Positions 63,735 to 64,000 of a stretch of 64,000 nt of DNA are shown here, in pieces. The notes under the pieces are model-generated. The model was not told the origin of the DNA and made no database searches. It worked only from the letters and a program-made list of their open reading frames with translations. Source of the DNA: Solobacterium moorei (GTDB taxonomy: Bacteria > Bacillota_I > Bacilli_A > Erysipelotrichales > Erysipelotrichaceae); NCBI RefSeq assembly GCF_036323475.1, contig NZ_AP028934.1, positions 2,418,001-2,482,000 of the forward strand, in the 5' to 3' direction. The position numbers and the translations under genes were made by a program. Position 1 is the stretch's first letter, and every line of letters begins with the position of its first letter.

Positions 63735-64000
63735 ATGATTTGTAGGGATTGTGGAAAAGAAATATCTGACAAAAGCAAGTTCTGCGGCTATTGCGGCGCA
63801 AAAACTGTAGAGCAGCTGGTACAATCACAGCCTCAGGCTGTGAAAGAAAGTATATTTTCAAGGTTTCATTTCTGCAAGTTCGATCTTATTACTCTGTGGA
63901 AAGTCGTGAAAAATCCTTTTCAAGGTAGTGAGTTATCATTTCCGGCATCAGTTGTCATTGTAGTATTGAATCTGATTGCGAATATTCTAATCTTAAGATG
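63735..64000 (+). CDS. Zinc-ribbon membrane protein, N-terminal part (partial)
   Basis: The first 88 residues are present. They start with a zinc ribbon (CRDCGKEISDKSKFCGYCGAK), then a spacer and the beginning of a hydrophobic helix (SVVIVVLNLIANILIL) at the window edge. This is the layout of many Firmicute zinc-ribbon membrane proteins of unknown function. GGAGG at 63724-63728 supports the start. The gene continues beyond the window. Confidence 0.8.
   Translation, partial: MICRDCGKEISDKSKFCGYCGAKTVEQLVQSQPQAVKESIFSRFHFCKFDLITLWKVVKNPFQGSELSFPASVVIVVLNLIANILILR

Noticed and set aside
1-64000. CRISPR array, tRNA or rRNA genes, integrated phage
   Set aside because: No regular spaced repeats, no cloverleaf tRNA with a CCA end or known stems, no rRNA sequence and no phage structural genes were seen. 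Reading by eye could miss a single tRNA.

Overview
The window looks like a chromosomal segment of a low-GC Gram-positive bacterium, most like the Erysipelotrichia/Solobacterium group. This is inferred from AT-rich genes with strong AGGAGG ribosome sites, a zinc-type S14, zinc-type adenylate kinase, several lipoproteins, an IS30 element with a long target duplication, and an S10-spc-alpha operon lacking rpmD (L30) as in Mollicutes relatives. No rRNA, tRNA or CRISPR array was seen.

Layout. 1-4.5 kb: the end of a SNF2-type helicase, a membrane-tethered protein joining a sigma-factor-like domain to an outside SH3 domain, a UPF0210/ACT pair and a lipoprotein. 4.5-11.7 kb: a sugar locus with a glucose-type PTS IIBC, a PRD regulator, an M29 aminopeptidase, an iron-dependent alcohol dehydrogenase, a ribulose-phosphate-epimerase-like enzyme and a YitT protein; a 20-base motif is shared by the two promoter regions. 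11.7-17.3 kb: an alpha/beta-hydrolase lipoprotein, a complete IS30-family element inside a terminator hairpin, and a flavinylated fumarate-reductase-like lipoprotein divergent from an AraC regulator. 17.3-31.1 kb: 28 genes from rpsJ to rplQ, all on the minus strand, behind one clear promoter and a structured leader.

31.3-46.1 kb: a HAD phosphatase, a PP2C phosphatase and an N-acetylgalactosamine-type locus: GatZ/KbaZ-like protein, mannose-family PTS IIB-IIC-IID and IIA, AgaS-like isomerase/deaminase, NagA/AgaA-like deacetylase and AraC regulators. Inside it lie a transglutaminase lipoprotein broken by two nonsense codons and a malolactic/malic enzyme. 42.2-49.6 kb is scarred by mobile DNA: two inverted relics of a class C group II intron, a decayed IS200/IS605 element and an ISL3-family element.

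49.6-55.1 kb: two half-size chromate-type transporters bracket a tightly overlapping four-gene unit (two ABC exporter halves, a nitrous-oxide-stimulated-promoter family protein and a DUF454 protein). 55.2-62.9 kb: an XpaC-like membrane protein, a tandem AAA+ ATPase with a degenerate first domain, a membrane-anchored lysozyme-like protein, a surface 5'-nucleotidase-type phosphoesterase and a TelA-family protein. This last block is the best candidate for a poorly described envelope-stress system. The window ends in decayed DNA and the start of a zinc-ribbon membrane protein.
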